Source: Paraburkholderia xenovorans LB400 (GTDB lineage Bacteria; Pseudomonadota; Gammaproteobacteria; Burkholderiales; Burkholderiaceae). From it: DNA of 64,000 nucleotides. Within the stretch, counting starts at the first letter, position 1. Each line of letters starts with the position of its first letter. Positions 37,336 through 47,711 of the stretch are shown in pieces. The position numbers were made by a program, and so were the translations under genes. The DNA lies in contig NC_007952.1 in the NCBI RefSeq assembly GCF_000013645.1, positions 1,674,001 to 1,738,000 of the forward strand, in the 5' to 3' direction. The notes under the pieces are model-generated. The model saw nothing but the letters and a program-made list of their open reading frames with translations. It was not told the origin of the DNA and did not search any database.

Positions 37336-37796
37336 CGCAAACCAGTTGAGGTTGGTAGAAAAGGAGGCCGCCGCCCTCGCCTCCAGCCAACGAAGCTTGC
37401 GTACCGGACCGCGCCGCATCGCGCCGTTCAGCGCCAAAAGACAGAACAATCGTAAGAGGTCGTGGGCGCGTCCTGTTGATACAGGTCAGTCCGCAACGCG
37501 TCCCTTCTGGCGAATATTTTCAGGCGTGCTCACCGGATCGGCTTCATCATGCGCGGCACGCGGCGTACGTGGCGAAATGCGATCCACGACCGCGCCAGCC
37601 TGCAACCAACGTCGTCGGGTCCCTTTGTTCGTTGATTTGCATCAATCCGTCACTGCGATGTGCGGCGCCTGATAGAGCTATTCCCTCGCACGACGGTGCC
37701 TTACAGTAGCGTGACGCGAGTATGCGGAAAGAACGCTGCTGGCCGCCTGTGCAGGTGCCGGTTGGCAGCAGCCAGTGTCACCACGGTCGAACCAGA

Positions 37797-38726
37797 ATGC
37801 TGCCCGCCTATATATCGCATCGCGACTGCGTCAAACACGAAATGGGACCCATGCATCCCGAGTCGCCCGATCGCATCGGCGCGATTCACGACATGTTGCT
37901 GATCAAGGGCCTGCTCGACTGCATGCAAACGTACGAGGCGCCACTGGCAACGGAAGAGCAGCTCGCGCAGGCGCATTCCCTGCCGTATATCCGCTCCATT
38001 GCCGGCATGGCTCCACTGGAGGGCTACGTGCGTGTCGATCCCGACACCAGCATGAACCCTTATACATACCAGGCGGCCTTGCGTGCGGCCGGTGCAGCCG
38101 TGCTGGCGACCGATCTGGTGCTTGCCGGCGAAGCCTGTTGCGCCTTTTGCAACATACGGCCGCCGGGACACCACGCGAAATACGCGGCGGCGGGCGGGTT
38201 CTGCTTTTTCAACAATGTCGCGGTCGGCATCCGGCACGCGCTGAACGTGCATGGACTCACGCGCGTGGCGCTGATCGATTTCGACGTTCATCACGGCGAT
38301 GGCAGCGAGGACATTCTCCATGCCGATGCGCGGGTCCTGATGTGCTCGATCTTCGAAGACAAGCTATACCCTTTCTGCGGTAACGAGCCTCGCGGCAGCA
38401 ATATGGTGAACGTGCCGCTGCCCACGCGCTCGTACGGCGACGTGTTCCGCGCGGCTGTTACGGAGAAATGGCTGCCGGCGCTCGAAGCGTTCAGGCCGGA
38501 GATGATCTTCATCTCAGCCGGCTTCGACGGTCACCGTGAAGACGACATGGGCAACCTCGGCCTCGTCGAAGCGGATTATGCGTGGGTCACCGGGCGCCTT
38601 GTCGACATCGCCAGGCGTCACAGCGGGGGCCGTATCGTGTCCTGCCTCGAAGGCGGCTACGAACTGTCGTCGCTCGCACGCGGCGTGGCCGCGCATGTGA
38701 GAGAACTCATTGGTATGGATTGCTGA
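37797..38726 (+). CDS. Histone deacetylase family protein (acetyl-lysine or acetylpolyamine deacetylase)
   Basis: This 309-residue enzyme has the arginase/deacetylase fold of class II HDACs. The catalytic histidine pair RPPGHHA, the zinc ligands in DFDVHHGDG and the third zinc ligand in SAGFDGH are all present, and a GGYEL motif lies near the C-terminus. It should remove acetyl groups from lysine side chains or polyamines with zinc. The ATG at 37797 fits the usual N-terminus (AYISHRDC); the frame is open 25 codons further upstream. Only 9 bp separate it from a Pat-type acetyltransferase gene, so the pair probably adds and removes the same modification. Confidence 0.92.
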   Translation: MLPAYISHRDCVKHEMGPMHPESPDRIGAIHDMLLIKGLLDCMQTYEAPLATEEQLAQAHSLPYIRSIAGMAPLEGYVRVDPDTSMNPYTYQAALRAAGAAVLATDLVLAGEACCAFCNIRPPGHHAKYAAAGGFCFFNNVAVGIRHALNVHGLTRVALIDFDVHHGDGSEDILHADARVLMCSIFEDKLYPFCGNEPRGSNMVNVPLPTRSYGDVFRAAVTEKWLPALEAFRPEMIFISAGFDGHREDDMGNLGLVEADYAWVTGRLVDIARRHSGGRIVSCLEGGYELSSLARGVAAHVRELIGMDC

Positions 38727-38735
38727 CTGCATCTC

Positions 38736-41414
38736 ATGGACAAACATTACCTGACGCCGCTGTTCTCCCCCAACTCGATTGTGGTGTTCGTCGGCAAGGC
38801 CGACGAACCGGACAGTCAAACCCATTACGGCCGGGCTGTGAGCGCCCTGATACGGGAGAGCGGCTTCGCCGGACCCGTGACGTTTCTCGACGTGGGCATG
38901 ACCGGCACGCTAGGCGAACTGGCCCATTCGCGCGCCGATCTGGCGGTCATCGCCCTGCCGGACGACGAGTTGCCGTCCGCTCTGGAAGTCGCCGGGCGGA
39001 TTCAATGCCAGGCGGCGCTGATCATTTCGACGGGTGTCGATCAGGCGCATGCCAAAGAGCTGCACGCCATTGCGCGCAAACACGGTATTCAACTGCTCGG
39101 GCCGAACTGTCTTGGCTATCAGCGCCCACGGCTGAACATCAACGTCAGCGTCGTAGGACCGCTGGCGCAGCAGGGACCGCTCGCCCTCGTTTCGCAATCG
39201 GGCGCGCTGACCGCTTCGATACTCGACTGGGCCGACAAGAACGCGGTCGGCTTCTCGACCGTGGTATCGCTCGGGCCGAATACCGCCGTCGATCTCGCGC
39301 AAACCCTCGATTTCCTCGCAACCGACCCGGCCACCCACAGCATCGTGATCTACATGGAGGGCATCACGAACGCGCGCCGGTTTCTCAGCGCCCTGCGCGC
39401 GGCGGCCATTACCAAGCCCGTGGTGGTGCTCAAGGCCGGCCGCAAGAGCGCTGCATCGCAAGCCGCGCTCACCCATTCAGGTAACATCATCGGCAGCGAC
39501 GAGGTCTTCGATGCGGCTTTGCGGCGCGCCGGCGCGGTGCGCGTGAAATCGTTCGCGCAGTTGTTTTCCGCGGCCAAGTGTCTCGCGTCGCGCTATCGTC
39601 CGGTGGGTTCGCGGCTGGCGATCGTGACCAATGGCGGCGGCCCCGGCGTGCTGGCCGTAGACTGGCTCACCGAGCTGGGCCTCGTTCTCGCGCGGCTCTC
39701 GCCCGACACGAGCGCGGCACTCGCGCCGCAATTGCCGCGGCTCGCGACCATTGCCAACCTGCTCGATCTGTCGGAAGAGGCCGGGCCGCAACACTACCGG
39801 GCCGCCGCCGCGGCCTGCGCCGCGGATAGCGAGGTGGATGGAATTCTGGTTATCTATTCGCCCAAGCTGGGCGTCGATCCGACTGCGGTGGCACAGGAAC
39901 TGGTGCTCGCGAGCGCCAACATCGGCAAGCCGCTGCTGACCTGCTGGATGGGCGACCAGAAGGTCGCCGAGGCGCGCGAAATCATCAACGGCGCCGGTAT
40001 CGCCACTTTCCGTTCACCTGAAGCGGCCGTCGATGCCTTCAGCAATATCGCCTCCTTCTATCAGAACCAGCAACTGCTGCAGCAGACTCCCCCTCCGCTG
40101 TCGCAACTCGCCAAGCCGGATCTGGCGGGCGCACACATCCTGATCGAAAGCGTGCTGGCCGAACGGCGCAAAGTGCTGACGGAAATGGAATCGAAAGCGC
40201 TGCTGGCGGCTTTCCATATTCCGATCACGCAAACCATCCTCGCCCACAACGCCAACGAAGCGATGCTGATCGCCAGCCAGATCGGCTATCCGGTCGCGCT
40301 GAAAATCGACTCGCCCGACATTGCGCACAAATCCGATGTTCAGGGCGTCGTCCTCAACGTGCTCAACGCCACCAGCGTGCGCGATATCTACAACGACATG
40401 ATCGCGACCGTGCGCCGGCTCAGGCCGGACGCAAGGATCAACGGCGTGACCATTCAGAAGATGTCGGGCAAGAAGCACGGGCGCGAACTGTATATCGGAG
40501 TGGTCACGGATCAGCCGTTCGGCCCGGTTATCACATTCGGCGCGGGCGGCACCATGATCGAGCTGATCAACGACCGCGCGGTCGAATTGCCGCCGCTCAA
40601 CCAGTTCCTGTCGCAACGCCTGATCCAGCGGGTGCGTTCGGCAGAAACGCTGGGTGAATGGCGCGGCGCGCCGGCCGTTCGCAGCGAGGCGATCGAGCAC
40701 GTGCTGTTGCGCGTATCGGAAATGGTGTGCGCGCTGCCGCAATTGCGCGAGATGGACATCAATCCGTTGATCGTGGACGAAACCGGCGCGCTGGCGGTCG
40801 ATGCACGCGTGGTGATCGACAACGCGCAACCGCTGCTGCACAGCTACGACCATCTGTCGATCCTGCCGTACCCTTCCAGCTACACGCAGGAGTGGCCCAT
40901 GCGTGGCGGCGGCCAATACACGTTGCGCCCGATCCAGCCGGACGACGCCGAAATGCTGCAAGCCTTCGTGCGCAGGCTGTCGGACCGGTCGCGCTATTAC
41001 CGCTTCGTGTCGTCGCTGCGCGAACTGTCGGTACCCATGCTGGCGCGTTACACGCTGATCGACTACGACCGTGAAATGGCGCTCGTGGCGGTCTACAAGG
41101 AGCGTACCGCAACCGGCGACGGCGAGTTCACCGAAACCGAGCGCATGATCGGCGTTTCACGCTACATCGCCAACCCCGACCTCACGAGTTGCGAGTTTTC
41201 GCTAGTCGTGGATGACGACTTCAGTGGCCAGGGGCTCGGCTCGCGTCTGATGCTGTCGATCATGGAGGTTGCGCGCCACAAAGGCCTGAGTGAAATAGAC
41301 GGCCTGGTGCTGGTCAAGAATGCCAACATGCTGAAACTGATGAAAAACCTCGGCTTCCAGGTGCAGACGTACGCCGAAGATCCTGATTTCAAACTCTGCA
41401 GCAAGACGTTGTAG
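38736..41414 (+). CDS. Pat-type fusion: ADP-forming acyl-CoA synthetase plus GNAT acetyltransferase
   Basis: This 892-residue protein combines a CoA-binding domain (about 1-140), two succinyl-CoA-synthetase-like domains (to about 460), an ATP-grasp domain (about 480-710; GYPVALKIDSPDIAHKSD) and a C-terminal GNAT domain (about 725-892; LRPIQPDDAEM, GQGLGSRLM). The layout is that of the lysine acetyltransferases Pat/PatZ, which acetylate metabolic enzymes such as acetyl-CoA synthetase. A histidine is present in ALTHSG at about residue 245, where ADP-forming synthetases carry their phospho-histidine, so synthetase activity cannot be excluded. It is co-directional with the deacetylase gene 9 bp upstream. 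Confidence 0.92.
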   Translation: MDKHYLTPLFSPNSIVVFVGKADEPDSQTHYGRAVSALIRESGFAGPVTFLDVGMTGTLGELAHSRADLAVIALPDDELPSALEVAGRIQCQAALIISTGVDQAHAKELHAIARKHGIQLLGPNCLGYQRPRLNINVSVVGPLAQQGPLALVSQSGALTASILDWADKNAVGFSTVVSLGPNTAVDLAQTLDFLATDPATHSIVIYMEGITNARRFLSALRAAAITKPVVVLKAGRKSAASQAALTHSGNIIGSDEVFDAALRRAGAVRVKSFAQLFSAAKCLASRYRPVGSRLAIVTNGGGPGVLAVDWLTELGLVLARLSPDTSAALAPQLPRLATIANLLDLSEEAGPQHYRAAAAACAADSEVDGILVIYSPKLGVDPTAVAQELVLASANIGKPLLTCWMGDQKVAEAREIINGAGIATFRSPEAAVDAFSNIASFYQNQQLLQQTPPPLSQLAKPDLAGAHILIESVLAERRKVLTEMESKALLAAFHIPITQTILAHNANEAMLIASQIGYPVALKIDSPDIAHKSDVQGVVLNVLNATSVRDIYNDMIATVRRLRPDARINGVTIQKMSGKKHGRELYIGVVTDQPFGPVITFGAGGTMIELINDRAVELPPLNQFLSQRLIQRVRSAETLGEWRGAPAVRSEAIEHVLLRVSEMVCALPQLREMDINPLIVDETGALAVDARVVIDNAQPLLHSYDHLSILPYPSSYTQEWPMRGGGQYTLRPIQPDDAEMLQAFVRRLSDRSRYYRFVSSLRELSVPMLARYTLIDYDREMALVAVYKERTATGDGEFTETERMIGVSRYIANPDLTSCEFSLVVDDDFSGQGLGSRLMLSIMEVARHKGLSEIDGLVLVKNANMLKLMKNLGFQVQTYAEDPDFKLCSKTL

Positions 41415-41469
41415 TGAACCCGTGCGTGGGCCTTCGTGGCCGGTTGGCCGGTACTCGTCCGCAGCGGTT

Positions 41470-41629
41470 GGCTTGGCTTGGGTTGGCTTGGCTTGGCTTG
41501 GGTTGGCTTGGCTTGGCTTGGCTTGGGTTGGCTTGGCTTGGGTTGGCTTGGCTTGGCTTGGGTTGGCTTGGGTTGGCTTGGGTTGGCTTGGGTTGGCTTG
41601 GGTTGGCTTGGGTTGGCTTGGCTTGGGTT
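41470..41629. repeat. 160-bp tandem pentanucleotide tract (GGCTT/GGGTT)
   Basis: Thirty-two uninterrupted pentamers occur, 21 GGCTT and 11 GGGTT. Units 19-30 (41560-41619) form six exact copies of the decamer GGGTTGGCTT; the first half mixes the two units less regularly. A degenerate CGGTT unit precedes the tract. The tract fills most of the gap between the convergent acetyltransferase and LysR genes and touches the LysR stop codon. Since no frame contains a stop, several long but meaningless open frames cross it. Confidence 0.97.
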
Positions 41630-42660
41630 CACGCGCCCGGCGGCGTGACCGGGCGGGCCGCCGCATCGCTTCGCGCTTCATCCCGGGCCGGACCGATCGC
41701 GAGGCCCGTCTGCGCCAGCACGCGCCGCAGCCCCAGCTTCGGATATTGCCGGTCTACCGCGCGCACGTCGGCGCGCGTCTCGTCGAGAATCCAGTCGCGC
41801 ACGTCGGCGGCCACCGGCCGCAACGGCCGATTCTCCGGCCACACCAGGCAGCAGCGCCGGTTCGTCACGATCAGCTCCTCTTCGGCCGGCAGTAGCGCGC
41901 CCTCGAGAAGCCAATGCGACACCACGTTGAGCCAGCCAAGCGCGACACCCTGCCCAAGCAACGCCGCCTGCACGACGATGGCGTAGTCGTTGAAATTCAG
42001 CATGCTCGCGGCATGCCGCCCCTGTGCCGCGAACGCGGCGAACCGGTCATGCCAGCCGCGCTCGCCGTCGTCCATCACGATCACCGTGTCGCCGTGCTTG
42101 CGGCCCGCCTCGGTTGCGGCTGCCTCGTGATAGCGGCGGTTGCACACCGGCAGCAGCGTCTCCGGCATCACGAGCACGCTGTTCTCGCCGATCTCGTCCT
42201 CGCGCAGAAAGCGCATGCCGAGATCCACGTCGACGAGCGGGCCGCCTATTCGCCCCGAGATCAGCTGAAACCGCAAGTCGACGTTCGGAAACGCCTGGTT
42301 CAGACGGCTCATGCGCGGCATCAGCCAGTGCGTGGTGAACGCGGTGGACACCGACAGCGTGACCGACTCGACACCGGTTGCGCGCGCCTCGATCTCGCGT
42401 ATCGCGCTTTCTATGCCGTTGAAGCCTTCGGATATTTTCCGGTAGAGGATCCTGCCGTTCTCGGTCAACTCGATTCCGCCTCGCACGCGCTCGAACAGGC
42501 GCACGCCGAGATGGTCTTCCATACGCGAGAGCATGCGGCTCACCGCGGGCTGGCTGACATATAACTCCTGCGCCGCGCGCGTGAAATTGCCGCAGCGCGC
42601 GGCCGCTTCGAAGACGAACAGCGCGTTGGCGCTCGGCAGTTTTTTGCGAAGGTTGGGCAT
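41629..42660 (-). CDS. LysR-family regulator (GcvA-like) of the polyamine-type importer module
   Basis: This 343-residue protein has an N-terminal helix-turn-helix (LFVFEAAARCGNFTRAAQELYVSQPAVSRML) that starts with the LPSANAL segment typical of GcvA-like LysR proteins, then a periplasmic-binding-type effector domain. It is divergent from the ABC ATPase gene at 42762 across 101 bp, which suggests that it controls that operon. Its last codons (ARSDAAARPVTPPGA) form a C-terminal extension beyond the usual domain, and its stop codon abuts the pentanucleotide repeat. The 3' end of this gene may therefore have been altered by changes in the repeat. Confidence 0.9.
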   Translation of the reverse strand: MPNLRKKLPSANALFVFEAAARCGNFTRAAQELYVSQPAVSRMLSRMEDHLGVRLFERVRGGIELTENGRILYRKISEGFNGIESAIREIEARATGVESVTLSVSTAFTTHWLMPRMSRLNQAFPNVDLRFQLISGRIGGPLVDVDLGMRFLREDEIGENSVLVMPETLLPVCNRRYHEAAATEAGRKHGDTVIVMDDGERGWHDRFAAFAAQGRHAASMLNFNDYAIVVQAALLGQGVALGWLNVVSHWLLEGALLPAEEELIVTNRRCCLVWPENRPLRPVAADVRDWILDETRADVRAVDRQYPKLGLRRVLAQTGLAIGPARDEARSDAAARPVTPPGA

Positions 42661-42684
42661 GATCTGATGTTATGCCCTATCCAA

Positions 42685-42698
42685 CAATTTGGGAATTG
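42685..42698. promoter_or_regulatory. Inverted repeat between divergent LysR and ABC genes
   Basis: CAATT-TGGG-AATTG is a perfect 5-bp inverted repeat, overlapped by CCAA-CAAT-TTGG at 42681-42692. It is AT-rich and in the place where a LysR regulator would bind. Confidence 0.35.
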
Positions 42699-42761
42699 CC
42701 GCCAAAAATGGCTCGGCCTATATTTTCCCTGACGCAGGCTTCTACAGCGAGACAGGACGCA

Positions 42762-43838
<1,077 letters not shown>

Positions 43839-43921
43839 TTCCGCTGCGATAGTCCCCGCCCACGTCCGGGCAAACCCTCTCCCTATTCACTGTTCACAGC
43901 CCACTGCAAAAGGATGATTTC

Positions 43922-44635
43922 ATGAAGCTCACCGATTTCAAGGTCCTGACGTTCGACGTCGTCGGCACGCTCATCGACTTCGAGCGCGGCGTACTCGGCT
44001 CCGTGCGCCGCCTGGGCGGCCCGGCCGCGAAAGACCTGACCGACGACCAGATCTTCGAGCCGTACCTGCGCGGCCGTGCGGCCTACCCCGGCCGTTCGAG
44101 CCATGAAATGGCGAACGTCTACCTGTCGCTGGCGAAGGAACTCGGTCTGCCCGACGACCCGCAATCGGCTGCCGCCTTCCAGCGCGACGTGCTCGAATGG
44201 CCGGCGTTCGCCGATTCGGTCGCGGCGCTCAAGCGTCTGCGCAAACACTTCCGCCTGGTTGCCATGACCAATGCGGACCGCGTGGCGCTGTCGGCCTACG
44301 CGCACACGCTCGGCGACCCGTTCGACGACACCGTCTGCTGCGACGAAACCGGCGTCGCCAAGCCCGATCCGCAATTCTTCGCGTACAACCGCGGCCGTCA
44401 GGCGGCGTTCGGCTACAAGTTCGGCGAAATCCTGCACACCGCGCAGAGCCAGTATCACGACATCGGCGTCGCCACCCGGCTTGGCTATGCGACCTGCTGG
44501 ATCGAACGGCGCCAGGGCGTGAAAGGCTTCGGCGGTACTCCCGTGCCGGAAGCCGTCACCACGCCGACCTTCAGGTTTGCGACGCTCGGCGCGCTCGCGG
44601 ACGCCGTCGAAGCCGAAGCACGCCTCGCCGCCTGA
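43922..44635 (+). CDS. HAD-superfamily protein, type II haloacid dehalogenase-like
   Basis: This 237-residue protein has the HAD core. Motif I is FDVVGTL: it has the nucleophile Asp but no second Asp two residues later, which HAD phosphatases need, so it resembles 2-haloacid dehalogenases. Motif II is MTNAD, the lysine is in KPDPQFF and motif IV is QYHDIGVA. The function may be dehalogenation or another hydrolysis through an aspartyl ester. It lies in an operon with a polyamine-type importer and an FAD amine oxidase, whose start is only 4 bp beyond its stop, so it probably acts on a product of that oxidase. Confidence 0.85.
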   Translation: MKLTDFKVLTFDVVGTLIDFERGVLGSVRRLGGPAAKDLTDDQIFEPYLRGRAAYPGRSSHEMANVYLSLAKELGLPDDPQSAAAFQRDVLEWPAFADSVAALKRLRKHFRLVAMTNADRVALSAYAHTLGDPFDDTVCCDETGVAKPDPQFFAYNRGRQAAFGYKFGEILHTAQSQYHDIGVATRLGYATCWIERRQGVKGFGGTPVPEAVTTPTFRFATLGALADAVEAEARLAA

Positions 44636-44639
44636 GCCG

Positions 44640-45977
44640 ATGCTCGCGCCGCCGACACCCCACACGCCCCCGCCCGATTCGCTCTGGCGGGCGCTCCTCG
44701 CCGCCTCGCCCGGCGCCGGTGCGACGCTCAGCGCCGGCGTGCCGCTCGCGCGCGATCTCGAGGTCGAGGTCGCCGTGATCGGCGCGGGCTACTCGGGCCT
44801 CGCCGCCGCGTATGCGCTGCAAAAGCGCGGCGTGGACTGCGTGGTGCTCGATGCCAATCCGGTGGGCTGGGGCGCGAGCGGGCGCAACGGCGGCGTGGTG
44901 TCGTCCAAGTTCAGACTGTCGTTTCCCACCATCGACAGGCTGCATGGCCTCGATACCGCGAAACGCATGCACCGCCTCGCGCACGAAGGCGTGCGCGTGG
45001 TCGAAACGCTGGTCGACGAATTCCAGCTCACGCGCGCCCGCTTCGAACCGACCGGCAGCCTGCGCTGCGCGCACACGGAAGCCGCGTTTGCCGCGATTCG
45101 CGCGGAGGCCGACTGGGTTCGCACGAAGCTGGGCGATACCACGATGACCGTGCAATCGCGCGCCGAGGTCGAACACGAGACCGGTTCGAAGGGTTTTGTC
45201 GGCGGCGTGCTGAGCGCGGACGCCGGCACCATTCTGCCGCTCGAATACGTGCGCGGACTCGCGCGCGGCCTTACGCTGCGCGGCGTGCCGATCTACGAAT
45301 CGACGCCGGTGCAGCAGATGCATCGCGCACCCGGCGAGACGCGCGTGACGCTGCGCACGCCCGGCGGCACGGTACGCGCGAAGCAGGTCGTCGTCGCGAC
45401 CAATGCGTATTCCGGTCTCACGCCGGCAACCGCGCCGTATCAGCGCGAACTCGTGCCGTTTCGCAGCGCGATGATCGCCACCGAACGCCTTCCCGCCGAA
45501 CTCGATGCGCGCCTGATGGTCGAGCGCCGCAGCTACACCGAAACGCGGCGCATGATGAAGTGGTTCCGCAAGGTGGACGGCCGCATGCTGTTCGGCGGAC
45601 GCGACGCGTTCGGCAAGGAAGGGCAAACCAGCGGCTTCGACGCGTTGCAGCGCGCGATGGTCGCGCTCTTTCCGGATCTCGCGGGCGTGCGCGTGGAATA
45701 TCGCTGGTCGGGCTATGTCGGCATGACGTTCAACTCGTTGCCGCACGTTGGCCGCAGCGATGACGCCACGACCTTTTGTCTGGGGTATAACGGAGCAGGC
45801 GTTGCGATGGCGAGCCTGCTCGGCCAGCATGCCGCCGCGCTCGCGCTCGGCGAAACACCCGAGCTTTCGCTGCTCGGCGCACCCGGCTTGCGGCCCGTGC
45901 CCTTTCATTCGCTGCGCGCGCCGGGTGTGAGACTCGTTGCGGCGTGGTATCAGTTTCTCGACGCCGTAGGTGCATGA
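44640..45977 (+). CDS. FAD-dependent amine/amino-acid oxidoreductase (PuuB/DadA-like)
   Basis: This 445-residue protein has an N-terminal Rossmann motif VIGAGYSGLAAA at about residue 43 and the GASGRNGG segment found in gamma-glutamylputrescine oxidase, DadA and related enzymes. The C-terminal part (YNGAGVAMASL) completes the FAD site. It should oxidise a primary or secondary amine imported by the adjacent ABC transporter. The ATG at 44640 immediately follows the HAD stop. Its own stop overlaps the next permease start by 4 bp (ATGA). Confidence 0.88.
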   Translation: MLAPPTPHTPPPDSLWRALLAASPGAGATLSAGVPLARDLEVEVAVIGAGYSGLAAAYALQKRGVDCVVLDANPVGWGASGRNGGVVSSKFRLSFPTIDRLHGLDTAKRMHRLAHEGVRVVETLVDEFQLTRARFEPTGSLRCAHTEAAFAAIRAEADWVRTKLGDTTMTVQSRAEVEHETGSKGFVGGVLSADAGTILPLEYVRGLARGLTLRGVPIYESTPVQQMHRAPGETRVTLRTPGGTVRAKQVVVATNAYSGLTPATAPYQRELVPFRSAMIATERLPAELDARLMVERRSYTETRRMMKWFRKVDGRMLFGGRDAFGKEGQTSGFDALQRAMVALFPDLAGVRVEYRWSGYVGMTFNSLPHVGRSDDATTFCLGYNGAGVAMASLLGQHAAALALGETPELSLLGAPGLRPVPFHSLRAPGVRLVAAWYQFLDAVGA

Positions 45978-46882
45978 TGACAACCGCCAAACGGATGCTC
46001 CAGGGAACCACCTTGATGCAAGCCACCGGGTCCGATCCCGCCGCACGCTATCAGCGCCGCGAGGATCGCACGATGCTTCTGCTGATGACGCCGGCGCTCC
46101 TCGTGATCGTCGTGCTGCTGGTCGTGCCGCTCGCGTGGCTGTCGTGGCAGTCCATCTATCACGACGGCTTCACGTTCGAAAACTACCGCCGCATGTTCAC
46201 GGGCGCGTACCTCGAAACGTTTCTGCTGACGTTCAGGCTGAGCATCATTGTGACCGTCGTCACGCTGCTGCTCGGCTATCCGGTGGCCTACTTCGCCGCC
46301 TCGCTGCCGCCCAGGCTGAGCGCGCTCGTGCTCGGCATGGTGATTCTGCCGTTCTGGACCAGCGTGCTGGTGCGCACCTACGCGTGGCTCGTGCTGCTAC
46401 AGCGCACGGGCCTGGTCAACAAGGCGCTGATCGCTTCGGGCCTGATCGAGCGGCCGGTACAACTCGCCTATAACCAGTTCGGCACGGTGATCGCGATGGT
46501 TCACATCCTGCTGCCGTTCATGGTGCTGCCGCTCTATTCGGCAATGCAGAAAATCCCGTCGAATCTTTCGCAAGCCGGCGCGAGTCTGGGCGGCTCGCCG
46601 CTGCACGTATTTCTTCGCGTGTTCCTGCCGCTCTCGATGAGCGGTGTATTCGCCGGCGTGACACTCGTGTTCGTGCTGTGCCTCGGCTTTTACATCACGC
46701 CCGAACTGATGGGCGGCGGCAAGTCGATCATGGTGTCGATGGTGGTGAGCCGCAACATCGAGATCTACAACAGCTGGGGCGCGGCGAGCGCGGTGAGCGT
46801 CGTGCTGCTGATCTGCGTGTTCGCGATCTTCTATGCCGCGAGCCGCGTGGTGCCACTCGAAAAGACCCTGGGCGCGAAATGA
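45974..46882 (+). CDS. ABC importer permease, PotB type
   Basis: This 302-residue membrane protein has six predicted spans, the first at LLLMTPALLVIVVLLVVPLAW, and the permease coupling motif QAGASLGGSPLHVFLRVFLPL (EAA loop). It is the PotB/PotH kind of polyamine importer permease. The ATG at 45974 overlaps the oxidase stop, and a second ATG follows three bases later. Its stop overlaps the PotC-type permease by 4 bp. Confidence 0.92.
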   Translation: MMTTAKRMLQGTTLMQATGSDPAARYQRREDRTMLLLMTPALLVIVVLLVVPLAWLSWQSIYHDGFTFENYRRMFTGAYLETFLLTFRLSIIVTVVTLLLGYPVAYFAASLPPRLSALVLGMVILPFWTSVLVRTYAWLVLLQRTGLVNKALIASGLIERPVQLAYNQFGTVIAMVHILLPFMVLPLYSAMQKIPSNLSQAGASLGGSPLHVFLRVFLPLSMSGVFAGVTLVFVLCLGFYITPELMGGGKSIMVSMVVSRNIEIYNSWGAASAVSVVLLICVFAIFYAASRVVPLEKTLGAK

Positions 46883-47673
46883 GCAAACTCCCGTTCGGAC
46901 GGATCGTCCTCGGCGCGGTCGTCGTGCTGATCCTGCTGTTCCTGATGGTGCTGGTGCTGATCGTCGTGCCGCTGTCGTTCTCCGATACGCGCTTCATGAC
47001 CTTCCCGCCGCCGGCCTACTCGCTGCGCTGGTATCACTCGTTCTTCGACAACCCCGCATGGATCGACGCCGCGCGCACGACGCTGACCGCTTCGATCAGC
47101 GCCGCGCTGATCGCCACGCCGCTCGGCGTGGCCGCCGCCTACGCGATCCAGAACGGCACGCACTGGATCATGCGCTATCTGCGCACACTGCTGATGTTGC
47201 CGCTGATGGTGCCGATCATCATCGTTGCGGTGGGGGTGTTTTTCGTGTACTCGCAGGCCGGCTACGTGAACACGCTCGGCGGCCTGATTCTCGCCGACAC
47301 GATGCTCGGCCTGCCCTATGTGCTGATCTCGGTCGGCGCCGATCTGCGGACCTTCGACCGCACCCAGGAGATGGTCGCGCGCAGCCTCGGCATGAATCGC
47401 TTTCGCAGTTTCATGGCCGTGACGCTGCCGCAGATCAAGGCGAGCGTGATCTCCGGCGCGGTATTCGTGTTCATTCAGGCTCTGGACGAAACGGTGGTCG
47501 CGCTGTTCGTGTCGGGCGGCTCGAACCAGACGCTCACACGCCGCATGTTCGTCACGCTGCGCGACGAGATCGACCCGACCATCGCGGCGATCAGCACCAT
47601 GCTGACCGCGCTCACGCTCTGCCTCGTGATGATCGTCGTGGTGAGCCGCCGTTCCGGTGCGGCGCGCGCCTGA
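46879..47673 (+). CDS. ABC importer permease, PotC type
   Basis: This 264-residue permease has about six spans and the coupling loop MVARSLGMNRFRSFMAVTLP. It pairs with the upstream PotB-type permease to form the membrane channel; the two genes overlap by 4 bp. It is the last gene of the plus-strand operon and is followed by the convergent hipA gene after 38 bp. Confidence 0.92.
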   Translation: MSKLPFGRIVLGAVVVLILLFLMVLVLIVVPLSFSDTRFMTFPPPAYSLRWYHSFFDNPAWIDAARTTLTASISAALIATPLGVAAAYAIQNGTHWIMRYLRTLLMLPLMVPIIIVAVGVFFVYSQAGYVNTLGGLILADTMLGLPYVLISVGADLRTFDRTQEMVARSLGMNRFRSFMAVTLPQIKASVISGAVFVFIQALDETVVALFVSGGSNQTLTRRMFVTLRDEIDPTIAAISTMLTALTLCLVMIVVVSRRSGAARA

Positions 47674-47711
47674 TACCTGACAGATTGCCCTTCTCCGGAT
47701 TCGATGCATGA

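Noticed and set aside
41162..41986. Several frames encoding WLGLAWLG- or PSQAKPTQ-type repeats
   Set aside because: They are only the translation of the pentanucleotide tract, which has no stop codon in any frame. No start signal or domain supports a repeat protein.
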